Shown here: positions 28,674 to 38,054 of the stretch, one piece after another
How positions within the stretch are numbered: the first letter of the stretch is position 1
Layout: each line of letters begins with the position of its first letter
Origin: a virus
Length of the DNA: 39,637 nt
IMG/VR virus record: IMGVR_UViG_3300033553_000062
Coordinates: 1 to 39,637 of that record
Reading direction: 5' to 3' (one strand)
The notes under the pieces: model-generated
Databases searched by the model: none
Told to the model about the DNA's origin: nothing
The model's input: only the letters and a program-made list of their open reading frames with translations
Made by a program: the position numbers and the translations under genes

Positions 28674-30289
28674 GGGCTGATCTCCTCGTAGGCCACCTGC
28701 AGGTCAGCGAACTCTCGGTTGCCGACCCCCGCCATGCGGGAGACGCTGATCCCACCAGGGGCCACCATCCAGAGATCTCCGAAGGGATTCCGCAGGTAGA
28801 TGTCGTTGGTCGTGGTCTTGAGGTCGCGGATGCGCTGCTGCTGGGCGCGGGCCGTCAGGTCGCCGCGGTCACGCAGTTGCAGGTTGAGCGAACCGCTGAA
28901 GCCGAGACGATCACCGACATCCTTCTTGCGACCTCGACCGATGATGTGGTGCGTCTGCTCCTCATACTCTTCGGTGAAGTCGTCGGAGGTGGTTCCGTAC
29001 AGTTCGACGGTCAGGTCCGGATCGCCGTCAACCAACAGCCAGTAGGAATCGCTGTAAGGCAGGATGGCTCGGGTGGGGGAGTCGCTCTCCACTTCGGCTC
29101 CGAACCGGGTGGCTGCCTGCACCAGTCGGTACTCGTTCACGACGTTGGATGCAGCAAGCCAATCCTTCAGGGCGTAACCGGCCTGCGCCGTCGTGGTGCT
29201 GTGGATCAACTCGTCGGTGTCCTGATCGGGGCGCCGACGATAGAGGTCATACCGAACGAAGGAACCATCTTCACTGGCATTCGACCACGACAGGTGGACA
29301 TAGCCGTAGCGGGTGAAGATGTCAGCGTCGATCACCAGGGCGGGCGTATCCGGCGCCACCCACGAGGTGCTGACAGCATTCGAGTCCGACCCGACGTTTC
29401 CGAGGTCATCCTTCACGTCGACCGTGACCGTGTAGTTCTGGTTGTTCGCAAGGATGCTGGGCGGCTGGTAGTTCTGCGTGGCGCTGGCCGTCCAACCCGA
29501 GTCATGCACGACCACCGAATCGGAGGTGCGGGTGAAGCGGACCCGGTAGGCCGACTGCGTGCGACCCGGCGCCATCGTGAGCGACCAGGCGACGGACGGC
29601 GCGGGCGTGTCCAGCACGGTGGCGTCCACCGGGGACGTGATCGCCACGACTGGAAGGTCGGCAAGCCAGTACGTCTCCCATGGCGTCCACGGGCCAACAA
29701 CGTCACCAAGATCCCAGAGCCGGACACGCCACCGGAGCCGAGTGTTGTTGTAGGTGCCGCTGATCGCCTGAGTGTGCTGGGTCGTGCCAGACACGACCTT
29801 GCCGGTAGCGAGCACCGACAAGCCGTCGCTGTTGCGCTCGATCTGCAACTCGTACGCAGTCTGGGCGTCATCCGGAGATGTGTCGAAGAACGTCCAATCG
29901 TGAACGATGTCGCCAGTCCCGTAGGCCACAGACTCATCCGACGACGGGTCGAGGTTCGTCGCGCTGGGGGGATGCGTGACGGTGACGGTGTTGGTGGCCG
30001 TCCAGTCGGACGGCACGCCGTCAGAATCGATCGCACGGCCCCGCAGATACCACGTGCCCTGGGTCAACGCGGAGCCGCCAGGAACCGTTTCTGACGCATA
30101 CAGGCTTGACGTGAACTTGGCGTTGGCCTGGGTGATCGTGCGGATGCTGGCCGTGAACCCCGCGTCGCTGGCGAACTGCCACTCGGCCTTCTGCTGCTTC
30201 GTATGCGAAGCGAAGATCATCTCCAGTAGCGGGAGATTGGTGTTGATCGTGGCTCCGTTGACAGGAGCGATTCCAGAAGGCGTCGGCAT
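28670..30289 (-). CDS. Fibronectin-repeat minor tail protein
   Basis: A 539-residue protein, directly after the tape measure (TGATG overlap). At least three Ig/fibronectin-type modules are visible in residues 1-330, each with a Trp-rich strand (AEWQFASDAGF, YELQIERNSDG, YRVRFTRTSDS) and a WYLRGRAIDSDG-type strand. The last 150 residues (YWLLVDGDPDLTVELYG, RDLKTTTNDIYLRNPFGDLW) look like a tail-specific attachment domain. In this position many siphoviruses encode the distal tail protein. It probably links tube and tip and may bind surface glycans. Confidence 0.7.
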   Translation of the reverse strand: MPTPSGIAPVNGATINTNLPLLEMIFASHTKQQKAEWQFASDAGFTASIRTITQANAKFTSSLYASETVPGGSALTQGTWYLRGRAIDSDGVPSDWTATNTVTVTHPPSATNLDPSSDESVAYGTGDIVHDWTFFDTSPDDAQTAYELQIERNSDGLSVLATGKVVSGTTQHTQAISGTYNNTRLRWRVRLWDLGDVVGPWTPWETYWLADLPVVAITSPVDATVLDTPAPSVAWSLTMAPGRTQSAYRVRFTRTSDSVVVHDSGWTASATQNYQPPSILANNQNYTVTVDVKDDLGNVGSDSNAVSTSWVAPDTPALVIDADIFTRYGYVHLSWSNASEDGSFVRYDLYRRRPDQDTDELIHSTTTAQAGYALKDWLAASNVVNEYRLVQAATRFGAEVESDSPTRAILPYSDSYWLLVDGDPDLTVELYGTTSDDFTEEYEEQTHHIIGRGRKKDVGDRLGFSGSLNLQLRDRGDLTARAQQQRIRDLKTTTNDIYLRNPFGDLWMVAPGGISVSRMAGVGNREFADLQVAYEEISP

Positions 30290-33200
30290 CAGACCAGGCT
30301 CTCCAGGTTCCGGATGAACGTCTCGGCATCATCAGGCGAGGTGATGTTCGGGAACGACAGGTCGCCGTAGAAGTTGTAGTTCTTGCCTCCATCTCCGTCC
30401 TTGCCGTGAACCGGGAGCACCTGAACCTCCTCGTCGTGTCGGCCTTCACCGACTCGCAAGAGGGTACCACCGGAGCGACGACGGATCCGGCCCCCTGTTG
30501 CCAGGTCGATCGGGTACTGAGGAACACCCCGCTCGTAGCCTTCGCGCTGGAGCATGTCGGTACCCATCTTGGCGACGTGGATGTGGTCGTAGTGGCCCTT
30601 GGTGCGCCACAGGAACTCACGCCATCCGCCCATCCCTCGCAACTTCGGAGCCAGCCGATCAAGGGCTGCAGTAGAGCCACCGATGTCGACAGCCGGGTTG
30701 TTCCGATCCATGTGGTACGAAGTTGGCGAACCACCGACTGCCCGGTTGCGCTCTGGCGTGCGGTACGTGGAGGTAACGTACGTGCCGCTGATCAGCGCCG
30801 ACCGGACACGAGCCAGATTGTTCCCGCCACCGCCACCGCCCGTGATAGCGCCGACGATGCCGCCGACCATATTGACCGGGTTGAAGGTTGCCGCCAGATC
30901 CAAGAGCTTCTTGACTCCCTTGGCTGCCTGATCCTTGATCCAGTCGTAGCCCTCGTCGGCAGCCCACTTGCCTGCGGCTCGCACTGGCTCGGCGGCCAGG
31001 CCACCGAGGACGCTTCGGGCGTTGTCGATCATGCCGTAAGCAGCGGTTGCAAGGTTCTTAAGTTCATCGACACCACTCAGTAGGCGGCGGGGATCCATCG
31101 GCCCAAGCGCTCCCCCGACGACACCACCGATGATGTCGCCCAGCCCCAGGGCCGGAATGACCCCACCCTTGGCGAACAGTCGACCTCCAAGATCTTCGAA
31201 CAAACCCTGCGCCCGACCCCGGTAGCGCGGATCCGTGGGGATCACATACTCGGGATGACGAGAACCTTCTCCGACGATGGCCCGCACGCCATCGGTCACG
31301 AACCCAGAGCCGACACCGGTCATCGCTGCGTTCCCCCACGGCGTAGGGATGCTGCCGCCCTTGGCAAGTCCAGATTCCTCCAAGCCAGCCCAGTTAGCCC
31401 CGCCACCGCCACCGCCCATCCGGGGGAGGGAAACTCTACTCATCTCCGTCACACGAGAATCGGCACCCACGAACTCGGCAACCTTATTCACCGCACCGGC
31501 GATGATATTGAAGCCACCCACGAAGCCATTGATGCCGCCCTCGATGATCCCGGCGATGCCGTTCCAGGCCGTGGCGATGATGCTGCTGATCCCGTTCCAA
31601 ATCTGACTGACTCGATCAGAAAGCCAAGTGAAGGCAGGCTCAACGATGTTCTCGATTGCCCACTTGATGCCATTCCAGACCGGAGAGATGATGTTGTCGT
31701 TCACCCATCCGAGGGCGGTGCCCAATGCCTCGAATGCAGTCTTGCCCTTATCGAGGAGCCAGGCGAAAGCAGGCCCAACGATATTCTCGATTACCCACTT
31801 GATCGCATCCCAGACCGGCTGGATGATGTTGTTATTGACCCACGCGAGGGCCTTGCCGAGAAGGTCGAACGCCTCGCTGCCCTTGTCCTTGAGCCAAGTG
31901 AACGCGTTGGGGAGCGTGTCCTTCAGCCACCCGTAGATAGCGTCCCAGACCGGCTTGATGATGGTGTTCCAAACCCAGACGATGACCGCGCCGATGGCAG
32001 TGAACACGATCTCCGCGATGGTCTGGAACAGAGTGAAGATCGGAATCAGGTAGCCGGTGATGAAGCCCCAGATTGCATCCCAGACCGGCTTGATGATCGT
32101 GTTCCAGACCCAGGAGATCGCGGTGCCGATAGCATTCCAGACTGCCTCGACCACGCTCTGGAGGAAGTTGAAGATCGGCACCAACACCGTCTCCACAAAC
32201 CACTTGATCGCATCCCAGACCGGCAGGATGATGCTGTTCCACACCCAGGAGATGGCAGTGCCGATAGCGTTCCAGACCGCCTCGACAGCAGCCTGAAGTG
32301 CTTCAAAGACCGGAATCAGTACCGGCGAGATGAAATCCCAGATCGCCATGAACGTCGGGTACAGAAGGTTCTGCCACACCCAGACCACAGCGTTGCCTAT
32401 TGCTTCGAAACCGGCCTTGATACCGTCCCCGATGTCGCTGCCGAAGTTGTCCAGACCCTCGATGCTCAGGTTGCGAATCAGCCATTCCTTGGTGTCGTTC
32501 CAGGCATCCTTGATCCACTCCCAAGTTGCGTTCCAGGCATCCTTGATGGGAGCGAAGATGTCCATCTCGCCCAGAACGGCGCCCAGTTCTTCCTCTAGCA
32601 GCTTATTGAAGTCCTCGATCTCGGACAGGCCACCCTCGGGGCTAAGGATGGCGTCACCACCAGGCACTTCGAACTCACCGAAGTCCGGACGACCGTCGCC
32701 GCTGCCACCAGCGGCGGCACCAGCCCCGGCAGCGTCATCGACGGCAGACCCTGCACCTTCAAGAATCCCTTGAGCCGACTCTGCCAGGGAGATGAAATCT
32801 GACAAGGCCGAGCGCATGTCACCGATCTGACTGGTGATGGCACTGTAGGCATCCTCCAGTGCGCCCAACTTGTCGCGCTGAATGTCGTGCAGGTCGTTGA
32901 TTCGCTCCAGTTCAGCCTGCTCGATCTTGAGTTGAGCCTCGATCGCATCTCGAGCCTTGCGAGCCTCCTCTACAACCCCTTCCTGCTCCTTGATCTTGTC
33001 AATGATCTCCTGTTCGCGATCACGCAGGTCGGCCAGGAGCGTCTGCTGCTCCTTGATCTGACGAATGATCTCCTCGAAGGTCATCTCTTGGATGCCATTG
33101 ACCAGATCATCGATCTGCCGCTGCAACGGGGCGAACTCAAGCCACTTTTCAAGATCAAGGATCTCGCCCTCGCGCTGCAGATCCTCCAACTGCTTCCGCA

Positions 33201-36192
33201 GTCGGTCGACCTCGGTTTCCCCGACAGCGCCAGCGCCAGTGCTGGCCATCGAATCCCCCAGCGCCCGACGCTGCGCTTCAAGGCTGGAGATTTGCGAGTC
33301 CAACCCACCCAGGACATCCGACCCGGCACCTGCCAAGCGAAGATCCTCGCGGCTGCCCCGCATCAGTTCGATCATGCCGCCCAGCGCAGCGTAGCGACGA
33401 CTCAGGTCATCGACGGCATCGCCCTCGTCCTGCTGCGCCTTCTCCAACTTGAGTATCTCGAGTCGCAACTGCTTCTGGGCAGTCTCGTTTGCGAAGAGTT
33501 GATCCTCGTACTCCCGCATACCCTCGATCGGCATACTGGCCAGTCGTCCGATGGCCGACTCGACGGCTTGGATCTCGTCTAGCACCGACGACAGCGCATT
33601 CTCGTATGACTGAAGAACATCTTCCTGGCGCTGCAAGGCTTCATTGGCAAGGTCAAGTTGATCTCCAAGATCACTGACGCGCTGTTCGGCAACCTTGATT
33701 GCAGCCGCCCAGAAGTTGACCACGACGGTCTGATCCATGATCTGTCGCTTGACCCGTGGAAGTGTCGATTCCAACTGCCGGATCGATGCGACTACGGCGT
33801 CGAACGCTCCACCCGCACCGGGAGCGTGGGCTACGACCCGTGACCGCTGATCGGCGTACTCCACGTCCTCGGAGCGACGGCGGGCGCCAGACGTGGATCG
33901 ATTGAAGGCGTCGTGGGCGCTGGCAGCCTGACGAATCAGGCCGGGGATCATCCGCAGCCGATCGTACTCGTCCAAGATGGTGGCGACACCGGCCCTCACG
34001 TTGTCCACCAGCGAGGGGGAGTGACGTGCGAAGGGATTCAGGTAAGACAGCCAGTCGATGACCGCCCGCATCGCGTTCGCAATGACTCGAACGACGTTCG
34101 TCATGACCTGCACGACCACGCCAGGCAACTGGCCCAGGTACTGAACGATGCTGCGAAGCCCGTTAAGGAATCCGTTCCTCAGATCGTCGTTCATCAACAG
34201 GACGATTGCAGCCACCGCCGCAGCGATCACGGCCACCACCGCCCACACAGGGCTGGTCACGGCGCCGGTGATGGCGGTTGCCACGCCGGACATTGCCACC
34301 ATCAGCGGCTTCACTAGCAGGATCACCAGACGCCGCATGTATGTCAGCATCCACGAGCCCCAAGTCACCACCACCAGGCGGGCGAATCGCCACAAGGCAA
34401 CCCAGAAGGAACTGAAGGCTCCCCAGATGCCTGCCGTCCCAGCAGCAGTCCGAGCATGAATAGCCATGAAGATGGCCGACCAGTTCACCGTCGTCGTGAT
34501 AATGGCCGACGCCATGCCGATGAAGAATCGACCCGTCGCCAGAGCCATTACCTTCATGCCAGCAGCCATGCCGCCGAAGAATCGACCCGTCGATAGAGCC
34601 ATTAGCTTTATGGCAGCAGTAGCCCTAGCCCAGATCCCCGTCGTCGCCGTCGCCGCCGCCGCCTGAGAACTGGTAGTGGTTGCAGCGCTTGTCGCCCAAG
34701 CACCGCTGACCGTTCCAGCACCGAGAACTTGGGTAGTCACGAAGGCCCAGACCATATCTATAACCTTGACCAGAGCGATAGTGAACAGCGGCAACATGTT
34801 CTTGGCAACCCAGAAGATCCCTCTTCCGGCGAACATGGCACCGAGTCCCAACTGGCTGAACAGCAGGACGATTGCGCCGAGGTACTGGGCCATCGGGCCG
34901 ATGACGGCGAGGAACAGCAGCGCCGACAGGATCATCTTCTGCATGTCGGGACTAAGATTGCCGAAAGCCCGAGCCAGTGAGGCGATGCCCTTGACGATGC
35001 CGACGACGGCAGGCAGTAGAGGCTCGAACGCCTTCGTCAGTTCGTTCTTGACGACATTCGCCATGATCTGAAGTTTGCGAGGGTTCGACTCAAGAACCGC
35101 TAGAAGCTCTCGCTGGTAAACCGTAGCGTTGCGGGTCGAGTCACTGCTCGCTTCCAGAGCCTTCTTGTAGAAGGACTGGGTGTCGATGAAGCCACGCATG
35201 AGCACGTCGAACCTGTTGACCTGCCAGCGGCTGGCGATGGTCGACGTGATGTACGCCTTCTCGGAGTTGGTCAGTTCCTCCCAGCCCTCGGACATGCGCT
35301 GCATCCGCTCTGTGAAGTTGAGACTCGTCCAGCCGAGTGTCTCAACCTCCAAGCCCATCCTGTTCAGTTCCTCCGCGGCCTTCGCCGTGGGGGACATGAT
35401 CCGGGAGATGACAGTTCGCAGCGCACTACCGGCCCTGGCCGCGTTGCCGGTCGCCGGGACCAACTGGGCAGCCATCGCCGCCAGATGACGGAGATCGACG
35501 CCGCCCGTACGCGCCGCACCAGCGGCCCTCTGGATCACCTGAATGAGGTCACCGAACTGCGCGGCCGTCTCGTTCTCGATGATGTTCAAGGTCGCAAGAC
35601 TGTCACCAAGTTCGTCGGCAGTCAGGCCGTACGCAGCCATCGTGGCGATCAACGCCTCGGTAGCCTCGTTCAGTTCCATCTCGCCAATGATGGAGGCTTC
35701 CAACGTCGACCTGACGTTCTTGGCCAGACCCACGCCAGCAGAACCAGCAGCGGCCCAGGCAGCGCCGACCTCGATCACCTTTGACTGATGCTCACCGAAC
35801 CTGCTCGACAACAGTTCGAAGGTCTTGGCTAGAGCGTCGGTTTCTTCCTTGATGGTCTTGGATGACAGGCTCAGGTCGCCGTAGACCTTCCGGACCTTGG
35901 TCATGGCCTTCTCGTTCTCGAGAGCCCACTTGGTCGCGGCGTACCCGGCTATGCCGATCGGGATCGTGAAGTTCCACGTCAACTGCCGACCGACCCACTG
36001 GAGGTTCTTGCCGAACTTCTCCATGTTCTTCATTCCTCTGTGGAATGAAGCACTGTTCATCATCGCGCCAATGCCGCCGCCCTTGGTAGCGGCGGCATTG
36101 GCGCGTGTCACGGAGCCTGTGAAGTTGTCCATTTCACGGGCGGCAGCGCGGGCAGCAACTCGGACCTGAATATTTAAGGTTGCGTTGTTCAT
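30289..36192 (-). CDS. Tape measure protein with C-terminal M15 peptidase
   Basis: A 1967-residue protein, the longest here. Residues about 60-420 match the TP901-type tape-measure core (ASIIGEMELNEATEALIATM, RTGGVDLRHLAAMAAQLVPA). Residues about 400-720 contain several hydrophobic segments, 780-1110 are coiled-coil (IKEQQTLLADLRDREQEI), 1265-1550 hold 45-residue repeats. Near the C-terminus, residues 1793-1875 form a peptidase M15-like domain: STYRTPERNRAVGG, SYHMDRNNPAVDIGG (His1827, Asp1836) and GHYDHIHVA (His1870, His1872). It sets tail length; at about 0.15 nm per residue that is near 300 nm. The peptidase probably opens the cell wall during DNA entry. ATG overlaps the frameshift product's stop. 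Confidence 0.95.
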   Translation of the reverse strand: MNNATLNIQVRVAARAAAREMDNFTGSVTRANAAATKGGGIGAMMNSASFHRGMKNMEKFGKNLQWVGRQLTWNFTIPIGIAGYAATKWALENEKAMTKVRKVYGDLSLSSKTIKEETDALAKTFELLSSRFGEHQSKVIEVGAAWAAAGSAGVGLAKNVRSTLEASIIGEMELNEATEALIATMAAYGLTADELGDSLATLNIIENETAAQFGDLIQVIQRAAGAARTGGVDLRHLAAMAAQLVPATGNAARAGSALRTVISRIMSPTAKAAEELNRMGLEVETLGWTSLNFTERMQRMSEGWEELTNSEKAYITSTIASRWQVNRFDVLMRGFIDTQSFYKKALEASSDSTRNATVYQRELLAVLESNPRKLQIMANVVKNELTKAFEPLLPAVVGIVKGIASLARAFGNLSPDMQKMILSALLFLAVIGPMAQYLGAIVLLFSQLGLGAMFAGRGIFWVAKNMLPLFTIALVKVIDMVWAFVTTQVLGAGTVSGAWATSAATTTSSQAAAATATTGIWARATAAIKLMALSTGRFFGGMAAGMKVMALATGRFFIGMASAIITTTVNWSAIFMAIHARTAAGTAGIWGAFSSFWVALWRFARLVVVTWGSWMLTYMRRLVILLVKPLMVAMSGVATAITGAVTSPVWAVVAVIAAAVAAIVLLMNDDLRNGFLNGLRSIVQYLGQLPGVVVQVMTNVVRVIANAMRAVIDWLSYLNPFARHSPSLVDNVRAGVATILDEYDRLRMIPGLIRQAASAHDAFNRSTSGARRRSEDVEYADQRSRVVAHAPGAGGAFDAVVASIRQLESTLPRVKRQIMDQTVVVNFWAAAIKVAEQRVSDLGDQLDLANEALQRQEDVLQSYENALSSVLDEIQAVESAIGRLASMPIEGMREYEDQLFANETAQKQLRLEILKLEKAQQDEGDAVDDLSRRYAALGGMIELMRGSREDLRLAGAGSDVLGGLDSQISSLEAQRRALGDSMASTGAGAVGETEVDRLRKQLEDLQREGEILDLEKWLEFAPLQRQIDDLVNGIQEMTFEEIIRQIKEQQTLLADLRDREQEIIDKIKEQEGVVEEARKARDAIEAQLKIEQAELERINDLHDIQRDKLGALEDAYSAITSQIGDMRSALSDFISLAESAQGILEGAGSAVDDAAGAGAAAGGSGDGRPDFGEFEVPGGDAILSPEGGLSEIEDFNKLLEEELGAVLGEMDIFAPIKDAWNATWEWIKDAWNDTKEWLIRNLSIEGLDNFGSDIGDGIKAGFEAIGNAVVWVWQNLLYPTFMAIWDFISPVLIPVFEALQAAVEAVWNAIGTAISWVWNSIILPVWDAIKWFVETVLVPIFNFLQSVVEAVWNAIGTAISWVWNTIIKPVWDAIWGFITGYLIPIFTLFQTIAEIVFTAIGAVIVWVWNTIIKPVWDAIYGWLKDTLPNAFTWLKDKGSEAFDLLGKALAWVNNNIIQPVWDAIKWVIENIVGPAFAWLLDKGKTAFEALGTALGWVNDNIISPVWNGIKWAIENIVEPAFTWLSDRVSQIWNGISSIIATAWNGIAGIIEGGINGFVGGFNIIAGAVNKVAEFVGADSRVTEMSRVSLPRMGGGGGGANWAGLEESGLAKGGSIPTPWGNAAMTGVGSGFVTDGVRAIVGEGSRHPEYVIPTDPRYRGRAQGLFEDLGGRLFAKGGVIPALGLGDIIGGVVGGALGPMDPRRLLSGVDELKNLATAAYGMIDNARSVLGGLAAEPVRAAGKWAADEGYDWIKDQAAKGVKKLLDLAATFNPVNMVGGIVGAITGGGGGGNNLARVRSALISGTYVTSTYRTPERNRAVGGSPTSYHMDRNNPAVDIGGSTAALDRLAPKLRGMGGWREFLWRTKGHYDHIHVAKMGTDMLQREGYERGVPQYPIDLATGGRIRRRSGGTLLRVGEGRHDEEVQVLPVHGKDGDGGKNYNFYGDLSFPNITSPDDAETFIRNLESLV
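31530..32500 (-). repeat. 135-bp (45-residue) repeats in the tape measure gene
   Basis: The words CAGACCGG / CAGACC occur at 31676, 31811, 31946, 32081 and 32216 on the plus strand, exactly 135 bases apart. They correspond to the protein motif PVWDAI (and PVWNGI). Each unit reads roughly [WN-x-I-G-x-A-x-x-W-V-x-N-x-I-I-x-P-V-W-D-A-I] plus about 20 variable residues. Weaker units extend on both sides, for six to seven in all. Spacing is exact although sequence has diverged. Confidence 0.8.
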
Positions 36193-36949
36193 TTCGGCCT
36201 ACCGCCACCCATCTTCTGGTTCTTTTCTCTAGCCCGACGCTTGCGCTCCACGCTCGCCTCCGTCGCCATGATGATCTGGAAATCATCCAGCAGTTTCGGG
36301 TGCTGGTCGTACAACCCACCCTCGACTGGAAGATGTGACCACTTCATAGATTGGCAGATGGCGTAGAGTCGCAGACTCTCTGCCACAGCCCCGACAATGG
36401 GCTTGTCCTCAAAGAACGCTTGGGCTTGCTCCTCTAGTTGTCTTTTCCCTCTTCCTCGGCCTGCTTCTGTGCTCGCAGTTCCTCGAGTTCCTTGATCTGC
36501 TGATCGATGTCCTCCAGGCTGACTTCCTGCATCAGCCAGGGGTTGTGCTTCCGCACATCCTTTTCGATCTTGTCGATGATCTTCGGGTTGGCCTTCGACA
36601 GGAACTGGTCGACCTGGCCACCATTGAAGGGAACGGGGTTGCCGTCCCGCATGAGGTTCCAACCGGTGATCGCGGACTTCAGGAGCGCGTGGCGCTCCTC
36701 GCCGGTCTGCATGTTCAGGATCGCATCGCCAGTCGCCTTGGCAAGGCGCACCTCGCGATTGACGGAGTTGAGGTACTTCCGTCGTGATCCCTCGTTCAGG
36801 GTCTGGTGCTGCACCCAGGACACGTCGTCCGGCAGCATGACCGTGTTCGTCTCTTCGAAACCGAAGTAGTCAGCCTGCACGACCTGAGTCGGCTCCGACT
36901 TCGTCTTGGCCTTCGATGTCGACACTTCTTCTTCTGCTGTCTCTTCCAC
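36189..36949 (-). CDS. Tail assembly chaperone, frameshifted long form
   Basis: A -1 slip on the heptamer at 36443-36449 joins residues 1-169 of the short form to 84 residues in the overlapping frame, giving about 253 residues. The added part (RQLEEQAQAFFEDKP ... ICQSMKWSHLPVEGG, RKRRAREKNQKMGGG) is helical and basic at the end. This is the gpGT-type product of siphoviruses, where both forms wrap the tape measure during tail assembly. It ends with an ATGA overlap to the tape measure start. The frame before the slip site is not coding-like. Confidence 0.85.
36434..36949 (-). CDS. Tail assembly chaperone, short form
   Basis: A 171-residue protein starting at GTG 36949, preceded by GGAGG. It lies between the major tail protein and the tape measure, the standard place for gpG-like chaperones. 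The N-terminus is Glu/Lys-rich, the middle helical (NEGSRRKYLNSVNREVRLAK), the C-terminus strongly helical and acidic (DQQIKELEELRAQKQAEEEG). Most ribosomes would stop at TAG 36434-36436. Confidence 0.85.
   Translation of the reverse strand: MEETAEEEVSTSKAKTKSEPTQVVQADYFGFEETNTVMLPDDVSWVQHQTLNEGSRRKYLNSVNREVRLAKATGDAILNMQTGEERHALLKSAITGWNLMRDGNPVPFNGGQVDQFLSKANPKIIDKIEKDVRKHNPWLMQEVSLEDIDQQIKELEELRAQKQAEEEGKDN
36443..36449 (-). promoter_or_regulatory. -1 ribosomal frameshift site GGGAAAA
   Basis: On the coding strand the heptamer reads G-GGA-AAA in the frame of the short form, the canonical X-XXY-YYZ arrangement. Purine-rich GAGGAAGAG just upstream could act as a Shine-Dalgarno-like stimulator. 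AGCCC-ATTGTCG-GGGCT about 40 bases downstream may form a small hairpin. The zero-frame stop follows three codons later. Confidence 0.85.
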
Positions 36950-36990
36950 TTTATGGACCTCCGAGTCCCTTAGTGTGGTTGGGGTATTAT

Positions 36991-37024
36991 TGTGGGCGAG
37001 CGGAGCGTACCCCGCCCGCCCACA
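36991..37024 (-). promoter_or_regulatory. GC-rich hairpin after the major tail protein gene
   Basis: On the minus strand TGTGGGCGGGCGG pairs with CCGCTCGCCCACA over 13 positions with one G-U and an 8-base loop. It lies 5 bases after the major tail protein stop. The following bases are AATAATACC, not a T-run. It may partially terminate transcription or protect the abundant upstream message from 3' decay. Confidence 0.5.
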
Positions 37025-37028
37025 TCGT

Positions 37029-38051
37029 TCAGGCGACGGTGGTGAACGAGTTCGTCACAACTGCCGTCAGGATGTCGACGGCGGGGTCAGGCTGGACCGC
37101 CCGGATCTCGAGATCGTGCTCAAGCACATCGTCCCCAGAAGGGTCGACCGAGAACGGGGCGATGATCGCCTTCGGCACCGTGACGCTGAGTTGGTACTTG
37201 ATGCCAGTGGCACCCGGCACGTCCTCGTAGGTGGTGACGGTGATCGTCACGTCATCCTTGTAGGACTGGCCCAGCGGCTGCGTTGCGGAGGGGCTACCCC
37301 ACATCGCGGTGCGCCACAGGATCGAATCCTCGGGACGGATGGTCACGCCCATCGTGATCTCACGACGCTTCTCCGTCAGGTTCCCCAGGAACAGGGAACC
37401 CAGTCGGAAGTCGTCATCTTCGAGGTTGTTGTTGATGTCGAGGCTGAACGACTTGGCCGGAAGATCCACACCACCCCACTGGACCGTGACGTTGGTTCCG
37501 ACCACCAGGGGGCTGGTGTCCACGCGCTGGGAACCGGCAGCAGTCGGAGCGGCTTCGATGGCCTGAGTGAGGGCGATCATGCCAGCGGTACCCATGAGGT
37601 ACCCACCAGCGTCGGCCTCCAGATGGAAGGTGTTGACCTTCGCATCCGTGTACTCGAAGGCCTCGTAGCCGTTGGCGATCTTCTCCTCGATGGAGATCCA
37701 GGGGATCGTCTCACCGGGAGTGATCGTGTGGTCGTACGCCGTGGTGGCGCCCTGCACCGCCGACGCCGACTCACCGAGGGCGCCGCGCAGCAGCGTGGCC
37801 ACGGACTCCATCCGAGCGTAGAAGTCGTACTCACCCGAGAACGAGATCGGACCCAACTGGGCGTCCGGAACGTCGCGGGAGCCGCCGATCTCCGGATCAG
37901 GGATCAGGAGTTCTCGGTTGCCGCCGAGTGCGCCCGACCGCAGGCGCATGAACACGCCCTCGTTCGGATCGACGGCGCCGGGGTCGAGGTACGCACCCTT
38001 GGCTACCTGGGTCTTGAGGCCGACGTGACCTGCCTGTGAGAGGAATCCCAT
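37029..38051 (-). CDS. Major tail tube protein
   Basis: A 340-residue protein with AAGGAG 6-7 bases before the start. Position before the frameshifting chaperones identifies it. Sequence features agree: GVFMRLRSGALGGNRELLIP at the N-terminus, a core with YDHTITPGETIPWISIEEK, AEADAGGYLMGTAGMIAL-like strands, and KSFSLDINNNLEDDDFRLG, a typical tube-protein loop. The C-terminal part (KDDVTITVTTYEDV) may be an extra Ig-like domain. Hexamers stack to form the non-contractile tail tube. No sheath gene is seen, consistent with a siphovirus. Confidence 0.85.
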   Translation of the reverse strand: MGFLSQAGHVGLKTQVAKGAYLDPGAVDPNEGVFMRLRSGALGGNRELLIPDPEIGGSRDVPDAQLGPISFSGEYDFYARMESVATLLRGALGESASAVQGATTAYDHTITPGETIPWISIEEKIANGYEAFEYTDAKVNTFHLEADAGGYLMGTAGMIALTQAIEAAPTAAGSQRVDTSPLVVGTNVTVQWGGVDLPAKSFSLDINNNLEDDDFRLGSLFLGNLTEKRREITMGVTIRPEDSILWRTAMWGSPSATQPLGQSYKDDVTITVTTYEDVPGATGIKYQLSVTVPKAIIAPFSVDPSGDDVLEHDLEIRAVQPDPAVDILTAVVTNSFTTVA

Positions 38052-38054
38052 GTG

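Noticed and set aside
28877-30094. 405-codon plus-strand open frame opposite the fibronectin-repeat gene
   Set aside because: Composition is Arg/Val/Gly-rich antisense-like, with no recognisable domain; the minus strand encodes clear fibronectin-like modules.
31530-32500. CRISPR-like regular repeats
   Set aside because: The 135-bp period keeps the reading frame of the tape measure, has no short identical repeats with unique spacers, and encodes a repeated protein motif.
31255-32598. 447-codon open frame on the plus strand across the tape measure repeats
   Set aside because: It mirrors the tape measure gene, is rich in Asp/Arg/Pro in a repetitive way, and has no ribosome binding site. The minus-strand reading contains recognisable tape measure and repeat structure.
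36906-38039. 377-codon plus-strand open frame opposite the major tail protein
   Set aside because: Antisense shadow; gene order and protein features support the minus-strand tube gene.
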